From Paragordius varius (lineage: Eukaryota > Nematomorpha): a DNA stretch of 64,000 bases. This document shows, piece by piece, positions 15,001-25,427 of this stretch. Numbering within the stretch: position 1 is the stretch's first letter; each line of letters begins with the position of its first letter. The notes below the pieces were generated by a model. That model did no database searches and was not told the DNA's origin. It worked only from the letters and a program-made list of their open reading frames with translations. The stretch spans positions 8,804,001-8,868,000 of the forward strand of contig OZ176054.1 of assembly GCA_964247055.1 (NCBI GenBank), read 5' to 3'. Position numbers and translations under genes: made by a program.

Positions 15001-16987
15001 TTTACGATATATATCTCTATCATTTGTTGCGTTTCGAGGTACGTTCAGGAATTTAAAATCTTGTTCTATATGATTTGAGTCCAAGTTGTTTTAGGCCTCT
15101 TTTTTTCCTTTGAAAGCAGGGATCTGTAAATCAAGAGTTTCGTTTGCAAGTGAGTCTATACTGGATCTGTTTATGTGTCCAAAATACCGAAGTCTATTTT
15201 TTCTGATAAAAGCTGTTATTGGTTCTAGTTCATTTATGGTAGAATCATCATATATTTTAGCATTTTGTCTTCCGTTCTTTTCAATCTCGATTCTAATGTT
15301 TTTGTGATTGCCCTGGTTTCGCAGGCGTAGGTAAGGGTAGGGCGGACACCCACTTTATACATTTTTATTTTATTTTTTACGGTTATGTCTTTATGTGTTA
15401 ATACATATTTGAGTTGGTTAAATTTTGCCCAGCCGAGTTTGATTCTATGTGATATGGTTGTTTGAGGGTCCCCATTATTATTACTGATATTACCTAAATA
15501 GGTGAAATCGTTGACGATTTCGAACTAAAATTTTCTATGCTAAACTCCCTTGATTTAGGGATGTTTGGTTTACCGGATATACAGCTTTGGCATTTAAAAT
15601 TTTTATTGTCAATTAATTTTCCTTTCAGGTTAGTGCATTTTTTGTGGACCCACATTTTACAAGATATACATAAAATGGAATTTGTTTTAACCTCTTTGTA
15701 GCAAATAGAGCAGGGGTATTTTATGGTTCTTTTTTCATCTCCTGTAATAATTACTTTTGTCTTTTCTATAATTTTTTGGCCATGTTTTTGGAAAAATGCC
15801 ATTTGAGGTATGAACTTTTCAGTTCATGTGCTGTTTTTGCTGTTATAAACAAGTCATCGGCGTACAGCATGTTCCATGGTGGAACAGCTGCAGAGTCTCT
15901 GATTATATAATCCATTATTATTATGAACAGTAGTGGGCTTAGAGTTGAGCCCCGATGGAGGCCTATATTAATGTTAAAATAATTTATGTTTCCGACTGGT
16001 GTTTTAACGCAGCTTTGTGCATATTCATACAGGAGCATTATTGATTTTATTAAATATTCTTCGATTTTTTGATACCTTAATGCCTCGGTGTCTGGGTATA
16101 GTATCAAACACTTTTTCCAGATCTATAAAGATGTGGAACAGCTTTCTTGCAGACGATTTAAAATGAAAATGGACTCTGATGTGCTTTTACCTTCTTGAAA
16201 GGCGAATTGATTTTTATTAATTGTTATATTTTTAATTCTATTTTAATCATTGTTTCAAAGACTTTCATACCATGTCCCAAAAGTTTTAGTGGGCGATAAT
16301 TGGAGCAATCAAGGGCATCTCCTTTATTTTTATAAACGGGATAAATGTAGCTTTTGTCCCATTCTGGTATTGTATTGTTTTTGTATACCAAATTAAACAG
16401 CTCCACCAAAAATTTAACAGTTATCGGTGTGGCTTTTATTAAATCTGCAGAGATCTCAGAGGGCCCAGTGGCTTTGTTAGATTTCATGTTTTTCATTACT
16501 ATTGCTATTTTTGGGGTGAATTCCTAAATGGGACCTTGTATAAAAATATTTATACACATGCCATTATTGAATTTTATATCTACAGATCTAAAAACCTAGA
16601 AATATTTAGCATCGCCAAGCATTTATTTAATTTTTTTATGTTTCTTATCTTTTTAGAACATGCTTTAAATCTGTAAAAAAAATTATTTTTAATACATATT
16701 ATTTATTTATTAAAATTATTAAATTAGTATCTCATTTTTTTGTAGATGATGATTCATCACCGACAAATTCATCAAAACCTAACAATAATAATAATCAATT
16801 AAAAAAGATGTTTAAAAATACCATAAAATTTGGGGAAAAGAAGAAAAAAAGTGTGAATAAAATGCGTTTGCCTACCGCGTCTACCTGCTTTAATTTGCTG
16901 AAGCTTCCAAATTATCCTTCCAAATCTATTCTCCGAGAAAAATTGTTATATGCCTTAAATAGTGGCACAGGGTTTGAATTATCTTAA
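6026..16987 (+). CDS. UBE3B: HECT-type E3 ubiquitin ligase UBE3B, complete, 11 exons
   Basis: Transfers ubiquitin from an E2 enzyme to substrates through a HECT-domain thioester. Exons inferred by protein similarity, GT-AG sites and phase: 6026-7254, 8869-9469, 9553-9705, 10541-10662, 11266-11488, 11811-11971, 12966-13138, 13232-13411, 14066-14301, 14573-14744, 16746-16987. They sum to 1164 codons, giving 1163 aa (human is 1068 as I recall). An IQ motif lies at residues 10-23 ([14 protein letters not shown]), where UBE3B has its calmodulin-binding IQ. The HECT domain begins in exons 4-5 ([10 protein letters not shown], then [10 protein letters not shown]). The catalytic Cys is in [14 protein letters not shown] (TGC at 16886-16888, residue 1131) and the protein ends GTGFELS, as human UBE3B does. 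The C-terminal exon is far closer to UBE3B than to UBE3A or UBE3C. The start is the first ATG after an in-frame stop; it gives a shorter N terminus than human, so a missed 5' exon is possible. The exon 6 donor (GTCCC) is weak and about 15 residues before it lack a human counterpart. Confidence 0.92.
7585..8110 (+). repeat. Dispersed repeat family D in UBE3B intron 1
   Basis: Starts at the perfect palindrome GGGGTATTTAAATACCCC and ends near GGGGTATCCAACTACCCC and AATGTGTTGTATCC. The body is similar to 4438-4910 (direct) and 24000-24440 (inverted). The flanking palindromes suggest the ends of a mobile unit. It makes up about a third of the 1.6-kb intron. No protein is encoded. Confidence 0.6.
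9757..10262. mobile_element. TTAA-flanked MITE copy in UBE3B intron 3
   Basis: The left end reads TTAA then CACTTCCTGGCCTTTTGAGG, like the complete copy at 56347-56845 (TTAA then CACTTCAT). The body shares CTTTTTCGCCGCCATTTTC, CAAATTGCAATTTACCA and CAGGAGAAGAAGG with the copy at 24585-25030. The right end is decayed (CTCTGGGACCCCAAAAGG). Confidence 0.6.
10797..11066. mobile_element. Foldback MITE family B, copy in UBE3B intron 4 (left end lost)
   Basis: Inverted arrays of ACCCTTGAACAATT-type units face each other. The right end is intact and reads GAACTGTAAATGGTAT, the family terminus. The left ATACCATTT end is missing. Related to the complete copy at 17861-18210. Confidence 0.6.
11504..11693. 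mobile_element. MITE family E in UBE3B intron 5
   Basis: Inverted ends GGCATATTCACTTGTTGGCC and CAACAATAATGCGAATAGGCC-like (last 20 bases counted) bound a 190-bp unit. It is similar to copies at 39855-40023 and 41757-41932. It fills most of the 322-bp intron. Confidence 0.65.
12073..12669. mobile_element. Foldback MITE family A in UBE3B intron 6
   Basis: Left end ATACCATTTGCACTTCAAGA; right end CTTGAAGTCCAAATGGTA. Each arm contains 21-bp units (for example CTTGAACACTTCAAGTTG on the left and CAACTTGAAGTGTTCAAGGA on the right) that are inverted relative to each other. A second copy lies at 54466-54850. No coding capacity. Confidence 0.75.
12689..12905. mobile_element. Foldback MITE family B, second copy in UBE3B intron 6
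   Basis: Starts ATACCATTTATAACTCAAAT and continues TTCACCCTAGAAC. The inverted arm AGGGTGAATTTGAAATATT sits near the right end, where the terminal bases are lost. It lies 20 bp from the family A element. Confidence 0.55.
13442..13629 (+). other. Unassigned open stretch inside UBE3B intron 8
   Basis: About 60 codons are open up to a TAA at 13627, with less AT-biased composition than the surrounding intron (residues such as [19 protein letters not shown]). It is not part of UBE3B, since exons 8 and 9 join cleanly across it at phase 1. No homologue is recognised. It may be a fragment of a transposon or of another gene, or chance. Confidence 0.25.
15085..16525 (-). mobile_element. RTE-like LINE, 5'-truncated and decayed, in UBE3B intron 10
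   Basis: On the minus strand the order is RT fingers ([19 protein letters not shown], about 16496), the RT palm with [13 protein letters not shown] and the catalytic YADDL (about 15850), a Cys/His zinc-finger-like insert (CSICYKEV...[12 protein letters not shown], about 15720-15620), then a C-terminal part with [19 protein letters not shown] (about 15520). The endonuclease is missing and the reading frame shifts several times, so the copy is dead. It is inserted antisense to UBE3B. Clade RTE/Proto2-like by domain order; the exact clade is uncertain. Confidence 0.85.
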
Positions 16988-17046
16988 ACGGTGCGTACGC
17001 TCAAAAATATAATTTATTATTTAAATAGTGTGTATATATTTTATGA

Positions 17047-17052
17047 AATAAA
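17047..17052 (+). terminator. Candidate poly(A) signal of UBE3B
   Basis: AATAAA 60 bases after the UBE3B stop codon. Confidence 0.5.
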
Positions 17053-17154
17053 AGACGTATATTTATCCATGAAAATGAAATATTATATGACTTGTGTTTA
17101 CTATAAAATTCTGGACTAAATAATCTATATTTTGGATAATCTGATCATGTAGAG

Positions 17155-17480
17155 CAGGGGTGTCCTAACACAAATGATATCGCGAACCGCATTTTAGAAT
17201 TGAAAAAACTGGCGGGCCAATTTAGTAATATATATGGGTATTAATAAGTATTTAATTTAATTTAAACTATAACAAAATGCAAACGCAATATTACTATTTA
17301 TTTATTTCATCAATTTTTTCTCGTTTGTTATGAATTGTGGAAACTTATTTAGATTATTTGTTCAAAATATCAGTTGTGCTAAAATTTTGTTAACAATTTT
17401 TGCAATTTCGTATTTATTTAGACAGTTTCCAAATTTTTCGCGGGCCGCACATAATGCTCGGACACATGCGGTGACCCCTT
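17155..17480. mobile_element. Non-autonomous hAT-like element between UBE3B and QTRT1
   Basis: Starts CAGGGGTGTCCTAACACAAA and ends with the inverted CGCGGGCCGCACAT...GTGACCCCTT. Flanking octamers ATGTAGAG and AACTAGAG match at 6 of 8 positions, as expected for a decayed hAT target duplication. The internal sequence (TATATGGGTATTAATAAG) matches the element at 33132-33396. Confidence 0.65.
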
Positions 17481-17675
17481 AACTAGAGGTTATGTTGTTT
17501 CAAATATATTCTTTTCATCCATTTATTAAATGGTTAAAATAATTTACAGAAGAAAATATAAAATATATTTTTATGTTTAACAAAGAGGATTAAGTATTTA
17601 TTGGAATTGTTAAATTTTGTTGAAAAAATTATATATCATAACAAAAATGTTACTTTTATATTCAAAGAGAAAATT

Positions 17676-17775
17676 GCGTATGGTAAAAAACAACAAATGG
17701 CTAAAATTAAACATTTCCCTACGCTTTAACATAAATTTAGTTTATTTAATTTTGGGCTAATTTTATACCATACGC
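17676..17775. repeat. Short inverted repeat, MITE-like
   Basis: GCGTATGGTA near 17676 and TACCATACGC at the right end form inverted ends of a 100-bp unit. The adjoining bases (GGCTAAAATTAAA and TTTGGGCTAATTTTA) continue the symmetry. Only one copy was seen. Confidence 0.4.
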
Positions 17776-17860
17776 TGGCTGTAAATCACATATTTCTTAT
17801 TATCTAATTATATTAAAACGTAGTTATAGAAACAATACCCAATAAATATGCTTCAAATAT

Positions 17861-18210
17861 ATACCATTTACAGTTCAAGTTCACCCTAAAACCATTCAAA
17901 TTCACCCTTGAACAATTTAAATTCACCCTTGAACAATTCAAATTCACCCTTGAACAATTCAAATTCACCTTCGAACAATTCAAATTCACCCTAAAAATAA
18001 ATTATGTGTTTTCGAACTAGTATAATTCATTATTAATATTATGTTTATGGTATAGTTTATTATTTTTTCAGCATTATTTTAATTTAAAACGAAACTTTTA
18101 TTTTTGAAAAATATAAAAAATATAGGTAATTTTAAATCTTAAAAAACATATATTTTATTTGAGGGTGAATTTGAATTGTTTAAGGGTGAAATTGAACTGT
18201 AAATGGTATA
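17861..18210. mobile_element. Foldback MITE family B, complete copy
   Basis: Begins ATACCATTTACAGTTCAAG and ends CTGTAAATGGTAT. The left arm holds six 21-bp units of the type CACCCTTGAACAATTCAA. The right arm holds inverted units (GAGGGTGAATTTGAATTG). About 150 bp of AT-rich sequence lies between. This 350-bp copy defines the family seen at 10797 and 12689. Confidence 0.75.
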
Positions 18211-18328
18211 TATTATAAATTTTTATCAGAATACTTTATATGCAAAAATATCTTCTGCCTCTAACGAGATGAAGTCCCAAAAAATTATCATAGGATATAA
18301 AATAAAATTATTTATCTAACGGTATTTA

Positions 18329-21300
18329 TTAACTATTATTTTCATTTATATTATCAAAATTAATTTTTATTTTTGTACCATAATTTAATGCGTTCATAAC
18401 CCAATCGGGTATGTTATCCTTGTTGCCTTGGTATAATTTGTGTAAAAAACGATTAACAAACACATCGAATGTATCCTCCATTATACTGTTGCGAATGTTT
18501 TGCATCAAATCATACTATATAATCATATAAATAATATATTTTCATAGCAAATAGAGAAAGCTATTTGAGGAAAATTAAAACAATGTTAAAGTATTCATTT
18601 AAGTTAAAATTGACACTTAATTATTGGCCAATTTCGTTTTGGTCACAAAATAAAATTCCAGTTTGGTTATGGCCATAAATGACTTAACTGACCATTTATT
18701 ATAACGGGTCGAAAATTAAACCCTATTCTCAACACCATTTTTCTTCTCCTCAATTAATATATAACTAAGTTCTAATACTTATTAAATTATTTTCCCTCAA
18801 TATTAAGAATTGCTACAAATGTGTTATTGATTACACTAGGTCATGTTTTGTCCATTTATAATATATGAGAACGATTTTAATGGATAAATTGTATTATGTA
18901 ATAAATTAAGTTTTGTATCCGGTTTACTCGTAATTTCTTAGGTTCTTTATTATAATTATTAGCATTTTGTGCTGAGCAGAAAAAATAATTTCTTTGTCTT
19001 AGACGGATGCTGGACAATATCTGTGCTTGGGAAAGGACCACATTATGAACCAGGTCTCGTGGCCTGCGGTTTTGTATTTATACGCTTATGCATATATACA
19101 TAATTTTTTTTATCTGACATTGTAAAATAATTATTTTTAATGACAAAATATAACGGTTCATAGGTATTCTCAGTAATTTATTTAAGCATATATAAGCGTA
19201 TTAAACTTTTCTAACGCTAATAAAATGGCTTTGGCCTCCTTTTCTATAATTTCTCGACAACGGAACGTTTCTTATAAACAAGCCCCCCTAAAATTCGTCC
19301 AGAATTTACTGGGGATTTGGGGCACAAGAAAGACTAAAAGAAAGTCTGGTATATTTTAAAGACCTAAACGCGGTGTTATTTTGGTAAAAAGGCTTTGGAA
19401 ATGGTTGTGCTGGTAATTAAAAATAAGCATCTCTCAAGTAGAGTGTTAAAATGTTTTATTAAAGGGAATATTGTTAATTACACCTTAAAAGGTAGGGATT
19501 TAATATTTCGGGGTCTAAGTTATATTTATTAATGACTTAAAATCAGCACAAATTTTTAATTTATTAGTAGAAAACATCGTCTCTAAGACTAAACCAACAT
19601 ATGGCACTCTGTTCAGATTCTATCTCAATAATTTTCAAAGCGAACAATTTTTGTCTCCTTATCGTTTACTGCCAAACTAGTTAAAACCTCCCGCCCCTAC
19701 TATTGTTTGTTAAAAATATCTTTATTGGTTACCATTCCAACAACTCACAACTGTATTGGATATGTAATCATATAACTTAGGCAGGATGTATTGAATAATT
19801 TATCCAATATACGAAAAAAAACAATTCATTCTTTGGTATAATACAATTGGTTACTTTGGTCATCCCATTTAATGAAAGTTTTACAAATGTCTAAGCTATT
19901 TCGTAAAATATGAACAATTGGAAGGGAGATAAAAGACGTCAAGAGGAACCCAGTGATAAAAGTTATCAGGATAATAACAAAAATCAATATTCTTGGATTA
20001 ATAAGAGATAGAATATATTACAAAAATTGCATTTTCCAGCAAAATTTTAATGGTATCTCATGGCAGAAAAATAATTTCGAAGCAGAAGCACGTTTTATCT
20101 TGTTAAATTTTTGAGATCCGAACAGCCTGATAAAGCGTTATTAAAATTCTAAAAAAGATTAAAAAAATTGACAGCAGAGTGCCGATTCAAAAATAATATC
20201 AAAAAATTAATCTGGAATGTGTTCATACGTAAAAGAAATTGGAATCAAAACTATTGAGCAGGTACCCGAAGGCATTAGATATCGATCAATCAAAAATCTA
20301 AAAAGATACTAAATTTGGTAAGGGTATATAAAAATTCTCGTCTGGAATCGAACTCAGAAGGACAAGTAATAATGATGATATGATACTGCATGTCGGAAAA
20401 TGATGTAAAAACATAAGCATAAATATGTAAAACCATGTTCCCCTTCCCCACCGCAAAAGCTTGTTCGAAATCTGATGGCGCTTCATTAACCACAGATATT
20501 GTTCAACATTCGGCAAAGAATGTTATAAATGCCACAAAAAGAATCATTTCTATGATCATTATAAAAAAAACGGAAGGAGTGGATATCTCTCTGAGGTAAA
20601 AATAAATAAATTAGTACCTGAGATATATATTCTTGAATATTATCATTATCCTATTCTTAAATAAGTATTTTTACGATCATTGTTTTTGATCCAAAATTTT
20701 GAAGAATGTTAAAAAAACTAACCTGATATTGTAAATTATGCAAGGATATGAGATGACATGCATTTGGAGTATCGGAATATATTCGATTAATATAGGCTTT
20801 GGTATAGTGTTTACATGTAAAACAAATGCAATCACTATCGATAGGTGTATGATCATTTTTGTATTGCGCGTTGGTTAAATTTATGTGACCCCAAGGTACA
20901 AGTGCTCGACCAAATCTCTTGATATGTTCAAAAAATTATTTAACTTAAAATAATTAAATAAATAATTTTTACCAAAGATAAAATATCAAATATTTTTAGT
21001 ATTATAAAAGGAAATATATACGGCTGTGCGATTTGGGAAAACACAATCGAACATATCAACTCCCAAAGCTACACACATAACCATATCTAAGGCATATCTT
21101 AAAAATAATATATATATATAGATATATAAATGCTAATTTAACGTGATAATTTAAACCTAAAACTTTCATAGGCATCGTCAGGACTTTTTAATGAATGTTA
21201 AAAATCAAATTTTTTAAAAATTTATGATAATTATTTAATGGTGTCAGACAAAGAAAATATAATAATTTTAATCTATTTTATAGAATAAAACATCATTATT

Positions 21301-21983
21301 TCATATAATTATTAATAATATTAAAATTTACATACTGCCTAACATTTTATGTTTATTAATGTTAATTAAGGTTAAAGTAAATATACCCTACTCCCATAGA
21401 ATAACGTGGTTTATTGGTTGGAAGCATATCGGTGCATAGATCAACTATACGCCAAAATTTGTCTTTTTCTTCACCACCGCTTAAGCCCCCGATAGCATAA
21501 CCAGGTGTGTCTCTTTTAACCATTTCTATTTTTTTTTTAAAAAAAAATAAGAATGTTAATTAAAAATATCAGCAAAATAAACTGTTATTTGAACGATTCT
21601 TTAAGTTATATTGATAAAAAAATTTATATTGCAAATGAAAATGGAATTTTATAGAATAACGTTGTTTGATATATTGCTATAAATCAGACATAAGTTGATT
21701 ACAAATAATTTTATAACCCTTTTAAACAACTAATTTATTGATTTTTTCGAGCTATAATTTTGGAAAACCTTCTCGAGTTAATTGACTTATTAGATAGGGA
21801 ATAATTAATTTATGATTACCCTGACAACAAATTTTTCTCAAATTTGGGTCCAATCCTCCTTGTATTATGGAAAACAAAGCTTGTTCATTAGGCCTTTCAT
21901 GAGCATTTATACATCGATCTAGCCATTGGACCGACCTAAAAACGTAAAAATGTGCCAAATAGTGATATATTTAAAAAAAATTA

Positions 21984-22024
<41 letters not shown>

Positions 22025-23266
22025 ATATTTAATGACACGTGAAGGAAAAATATTATTATCGTAAGTGTTGTAGTTTTTGTACCAAATAAATCGTTTATTA
22101 TTAATCAAAATAATTAAAATTTTCCCAACTATCAATAACTATAATATTTAATGTTGAATCATTTATTGCAACATAATTATATTTAAAAAAAATTGGTTAC
22201 ATTGGATTCAAGTTTTATAATTATAATTAAATTATAAATAAACTTAATATATCGACATGTAATAATTTGTGTTATTACGCTTAAAAAATTATTAGCAGAC
22301 GCCCACTCGCTTAAAAATAAATGGTTAATCATATTACATTGTTAGATTAAACAAGTGACATTCAAACTGCGGCCCAAAAAATGCTTTTCTATGGCTTTTT
22401 AAAAAATTTTAATGTTCTGAATATAAATATCTGCAAATGTATTAAAAAGATATGAAATTTTTATCAGTATAATATGGTTCACGGTCAATATTTTTTGCGG
22501 CCCTTTGAATTTTTTGGTGAATACAACTGGAATAAACCACCAACGATAAAATTAAGTAAAACTAATAGAATTATTTGAACTAACCTATACATGGCTTCTT
22601 CCACACGAGGACCCGTTGAAATACTCGGGATAACATCATCCAATTGCATTATAATATCGGCTCCTAATTTATTTTGAATCCTTATAGAATCTTCAGGGGC
22701 AAGAAATGATTCGCTGAAATATTTTATAATTATACTTTTTAACTTTTATATTATTAGTATAATGAATGGTTATCAATGAAATGACTTTTAGTAAACATTT
22801 TTAATATAAAACCATTAAATAAAACCTAAATGTAAACGGATCCACAAATGAGACACCTTTCTCATTTACTTTGGCAAGCTTTGAAAGCGAAACCATTTGA
22901 AATCCTCCACTGTCCTATGAAATGAAAAATTTATATTTATTGTATAAAATATTTATTAAAATTTTACAGTCAAGAGTGATTGATCCCAATTGCAAAATTT
23001 GTGCAAACCACCCAGATTTTGTACAGTGTCGCTTCCCTATTAATAAAAAATTCAGAAACTGGTCGTTGAGAAAGGTGATATGTATTTCCCAAAATTAATT
23101 TGTAACCAATTTGTTTTATCTGTTCCGGTAAAAGTCCTTTTATAGTGCCGTGAGTTCCTACAGGCATAAATATTGGCAAATGTATAGTGGAATGAGGTAG
23201 TTTTAAAATAGATAATCTAGCTTTTGAATGGGAACATAGGGCTATAATTTCAAAATTTAAAGCCAT
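18329..23266 (-). CDS. QTRT1: Queuine tRNA-ribosyltransferase catalytic subunit 1, complete, 9 exons
   Basis: Exchanges guanine-34 for queuine in GUN-anticodon tRNAs; in animals it works as a heterodimer with QTRT2 (not in this window). Exons, 5' to 3' on the minus strand: 23266-23060, 23036-22968, 22914-22826, 22713-22585, 21935-21820, 21525-21387, 21097-21022, 20917-20723, 18514-18329. All junctions are GT-AG and phase-consistent, giving 401 aa (human about 403). Visible landmarks are [11 protein letters not shown] and LGNTYHL near the N terminus, [13 protein letters not shown] with the Asp general base, [34 protein letters not shown], and [11 protein letters not shown] with the nucleophilic Asp. 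The zinc ligands CICFTC and a downstream His (CHLISLHN) follow. Intron 1 is only 23 bp; the others are 53, 112, 649, 294, 289, 104 and 2208 bp. The gene looks intact and functional. Introns rule out bacterial contamination. Confidence 0.95.
19900..20600 (+). mobile_element. LTR-retrotransposon gag fossil in QTRT1 intron 8
   Basis: On the plus strand a decayed gag-like stretch (near [16 protein letters not shown]) is followed by a zinc-knuckle-like segment ([13 protein letters not shown], about 20522-20560). This is typical of Ty3-type elements. It is broken in several places and has no recognisable LTRs. It lies antisense to QTRT1 in the largest intron. Confidence 0.5.
21986..22022. repeat. 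(TA)n microsatellite in QTRT1 intron 4
   Basis: About 18 uninterrupted TA units. Confidence 0.9.
22366..22515. mobile_element. Small MITE in QTRT1 intron 4
   Basis: Inverted ends ATTCAAACTGCGGCCC and GCGGCCCTTTGAATT, each followed inward by an AAAAAATNTTG-like run, bound about 150 bp. The GC-rich ends resemble those of hAT-derived elements. No target duplication is evident. Confidence 0.5.
23037..23059 (-). other. 23-bp spliceosomal intron 1 of QTRT1
   Basis: Begins GTTTCTGAATT and ends TTAATAG. Splicing joins ...TYHLSQRP to [17 protein letters not shown]. This gives the same spacing between the RP and GLH..NW motifs as human QTRT1. Reading through instead shifts the frame and destroys the conserved GGLHKFCNW. 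Confidence 0.9.
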
Positions 23267-23489
23267 GCCTTTTTATACTTTCACTAAATCATCTGTTTTT
23301 TATTTAAAAAAAAAATTATTATCTTTTAATTTTTACGAAGTTAAATTTTGGGTATTTTATCCAGGTGTAAATAAACTATTGTTTCAAGAGTTGATTTGTT
23401 AATTATTTGATTATCAAAGCATTTATATATTTATATTTTAATATAAAAAAAAATTTATGATATTTTTTTTAAATAGTTTTATTTTTTGA

Positions 23490-23965
23490 CACTTCATAAT
23501 CTTGTCGCTTTTTTGTCCATGATGACATGGAGTACTTTTACCCAAAGACCAATCTTGTAACACTTACTACTTTGTTATTACACCAAAGAATTAGTTATCA
23601 AGGTTATTCTGTAATGGATAAATCATAATATTTACATTGTTAAAAGTCTAAATTTGGACAGTGACAAAAAAATAAATGAAAAAATTAATCATTAAATATC
23701 AAATTTTTTTGGTAAAATGTAACCTTGAATCTTGCTAAAGTTAATTAATTACTTTTTTAACCATAATATATATATATGTATACATATATTTGTAATGAGA
23801 TTTTAAAAAAGCGGCGAAAACGTTTTAGATAGATCTTTTTTAAAAAAATATAAAGAATGCGCTTGAAAAGCTAAAAATAATATTTTCAAATTCGGAATAT
23901 CTTAAAATTATAATATTCAAATTTCAACTAGTTTTGGGATACATTTCCACAAAAGTTGATGAAGT
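23490..23965. mobile_element. TTAA-type MITE, copy near the QTRT1 start
   Basis: Left end CACTTCATAATCTTG with TTTTTTGTCC; right end GTTGATGAAG. The body contains GCGGCGAAAACGTTTTAGAT and GCGCTTGAAAAGCTAAA, matching 56347-56845 in the same orientation. It lies about 220 bp upstream of the QTRT1 ATG. Confidence 0.65.
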
Positions 23966-23999
23966 TTTTAAAAAAAACCTTAACAATTGAATGCAACAC

Positions 24000-24440
24000 A
24001 TTCATTTTAGTGCAAATAGGAATGCTGTAATCAAATATTTCCAATGTAAATTGACAAGTTTGCCTTTATATAACACTGGCGCACCGAAATTTAAAAAGAC
24101 TTGATATTACTTATTTGAATAAACCTCGTGTTAAAAATTAAGTCAAAATGACATATAATTATAATGCAATGTAAACCAGTTTTTCTGTGTTAAATGAAAT
24201 TTAAATAAAATTTAGCCTTAATTTTAGCGTTATATCAAATAAAACATAATATTTTGCAAAAATGTTATAAATGGCATCGAAATAATATCTATAGAACCTT
24301 TTTAAAAACTAAATATTATTATAATATTTTGATTTCTTTATATAATTTTTATTAGAATGAAAGCATACGTTTAAATTAGAACTGTTTCTTTAATTAGTAT
24401 TTTTAAATATCAACTTAAATAAAGTCTGGAGCTCTATATA
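24000..24440 (-). repeat. Inverted copy of dispersed repeat family D
   Basis: Reverse complement of the 4438-4910 and 7640-8110 sequence (for example ACACATTCATTTTAGTGC, and ATTAGAATGAAAGCATA for TATGCTTCTATCC). No coding capacity. Confidence 0.55.
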
Positions 24441-24584
24441 CCCAATTTGAATCTGCTACGTAATATTTTTCAGCTCATAACCTCGGGGCAGTGGGGTGAG
24501 CGTATGCAGCGCATGGTGCATGAATCCTTGAAAACGCCCCCTCTTTTTTGTTAGTACCAAATAAGATAAGCACTTTTAATTAAT

Positions 24585-25030
24585 GATTTTTTGGGGTATT
24601 TGTATACCCCATGGACATTAAAAAATAAATATCTTAAAAAATATTTTTAGCGTTTGGTCAAATTTAAAAATATTTTTTAGCTTTTTATATTACTTTTTTA
24701 TGTAAAATCGTATGAAATCCTTATCTTAAACTTTTTCGACTTATTTTTTTAAATAATGAAGACAACAAGCACTATTATGGTTAAAATATTAATTTAATTT
24801 ACTTTGGAGAGCTTTCAAAATTGCAATTTACCATTTTCGATATTTATTGATTTTAATATTAGCTGTTCGTTTCAATCGTGCTATCTAAATTTAGGGCTAT
24901 AGAAGTTATAAAACTGTAAGAATTTCATGTTTTTATATACAGGAGAAGAGGGTTAATTTTAACCAAATCAACTTTCAATAGTTTTACTACTTTAAGCTCT
25001 GGGGTCAAAAACACCCCAAATATTTATCGT
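24585..25030. mobile_element. TTAA-type MITE, inverted copy
   Basis: Begins at the palindrome GGGGTATTTGTATACCCC. It then shares TTTTTCGAC, GCAATTTACCATTTTCGATA and CAGGAGAAGAGGG with 9757-10262, ending at CTCTGGGGTC. It is opposite in orientation to 23490-23965. Confidence 0.55.
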
Positions 25031-25427
25031 GGACCAAAAAATGAATATAAACTGTAAATAAAAACAAAATTTACCGTCTCTTATTCATGGCGCCAGAAAT
25101 GACATCCTTTCTACCCCACCACGCTCCTCCTTTATGTTAGACCCAATTTTTCTTTTGTAAATGTATAGCAATGAAAGCTATATTAATTTTATTTTCATAG
25201 AAATATTTTATTTATATTTAATTAATTTGATCAAAAGTAAAGTTTATCTTTTAGGGTCAGTTTCGTACCCTCTAGCAATCTTAAAATTCGATTATTTAAT
25301 CAACTTTATAATGCTTAAATTTCCAAGAAATATTTCTATATTTTAGTGCTGTTTATTTTAATCGGGTTTTAGAGCTCCAGAATATCGGATTTTAGAGGTT
25401 AGAAAAATACAAAAAATATATTATTAT

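Noticed and set aside
17861-18000. Regular 21-bp repeats resembling a CRISPR-like array
   Set aside because: There are no spacers between units, the units are inverted at the other end of a MITE, and the genome is eukaryotic.
20290-20516. Two overlapping minus-strand frames as genes
   Set aside because: They are antisense to the gag-like fossil in QTRT1 intron 8.
18329-23266. Bacterial contamination or recent transfer of a tRNA-guanine transglycosylase gene
   Set aside because: The gene has eight spliceosomal introns, the eukaryotic QTRT1 length, and sequence closest to animal QTRT1.
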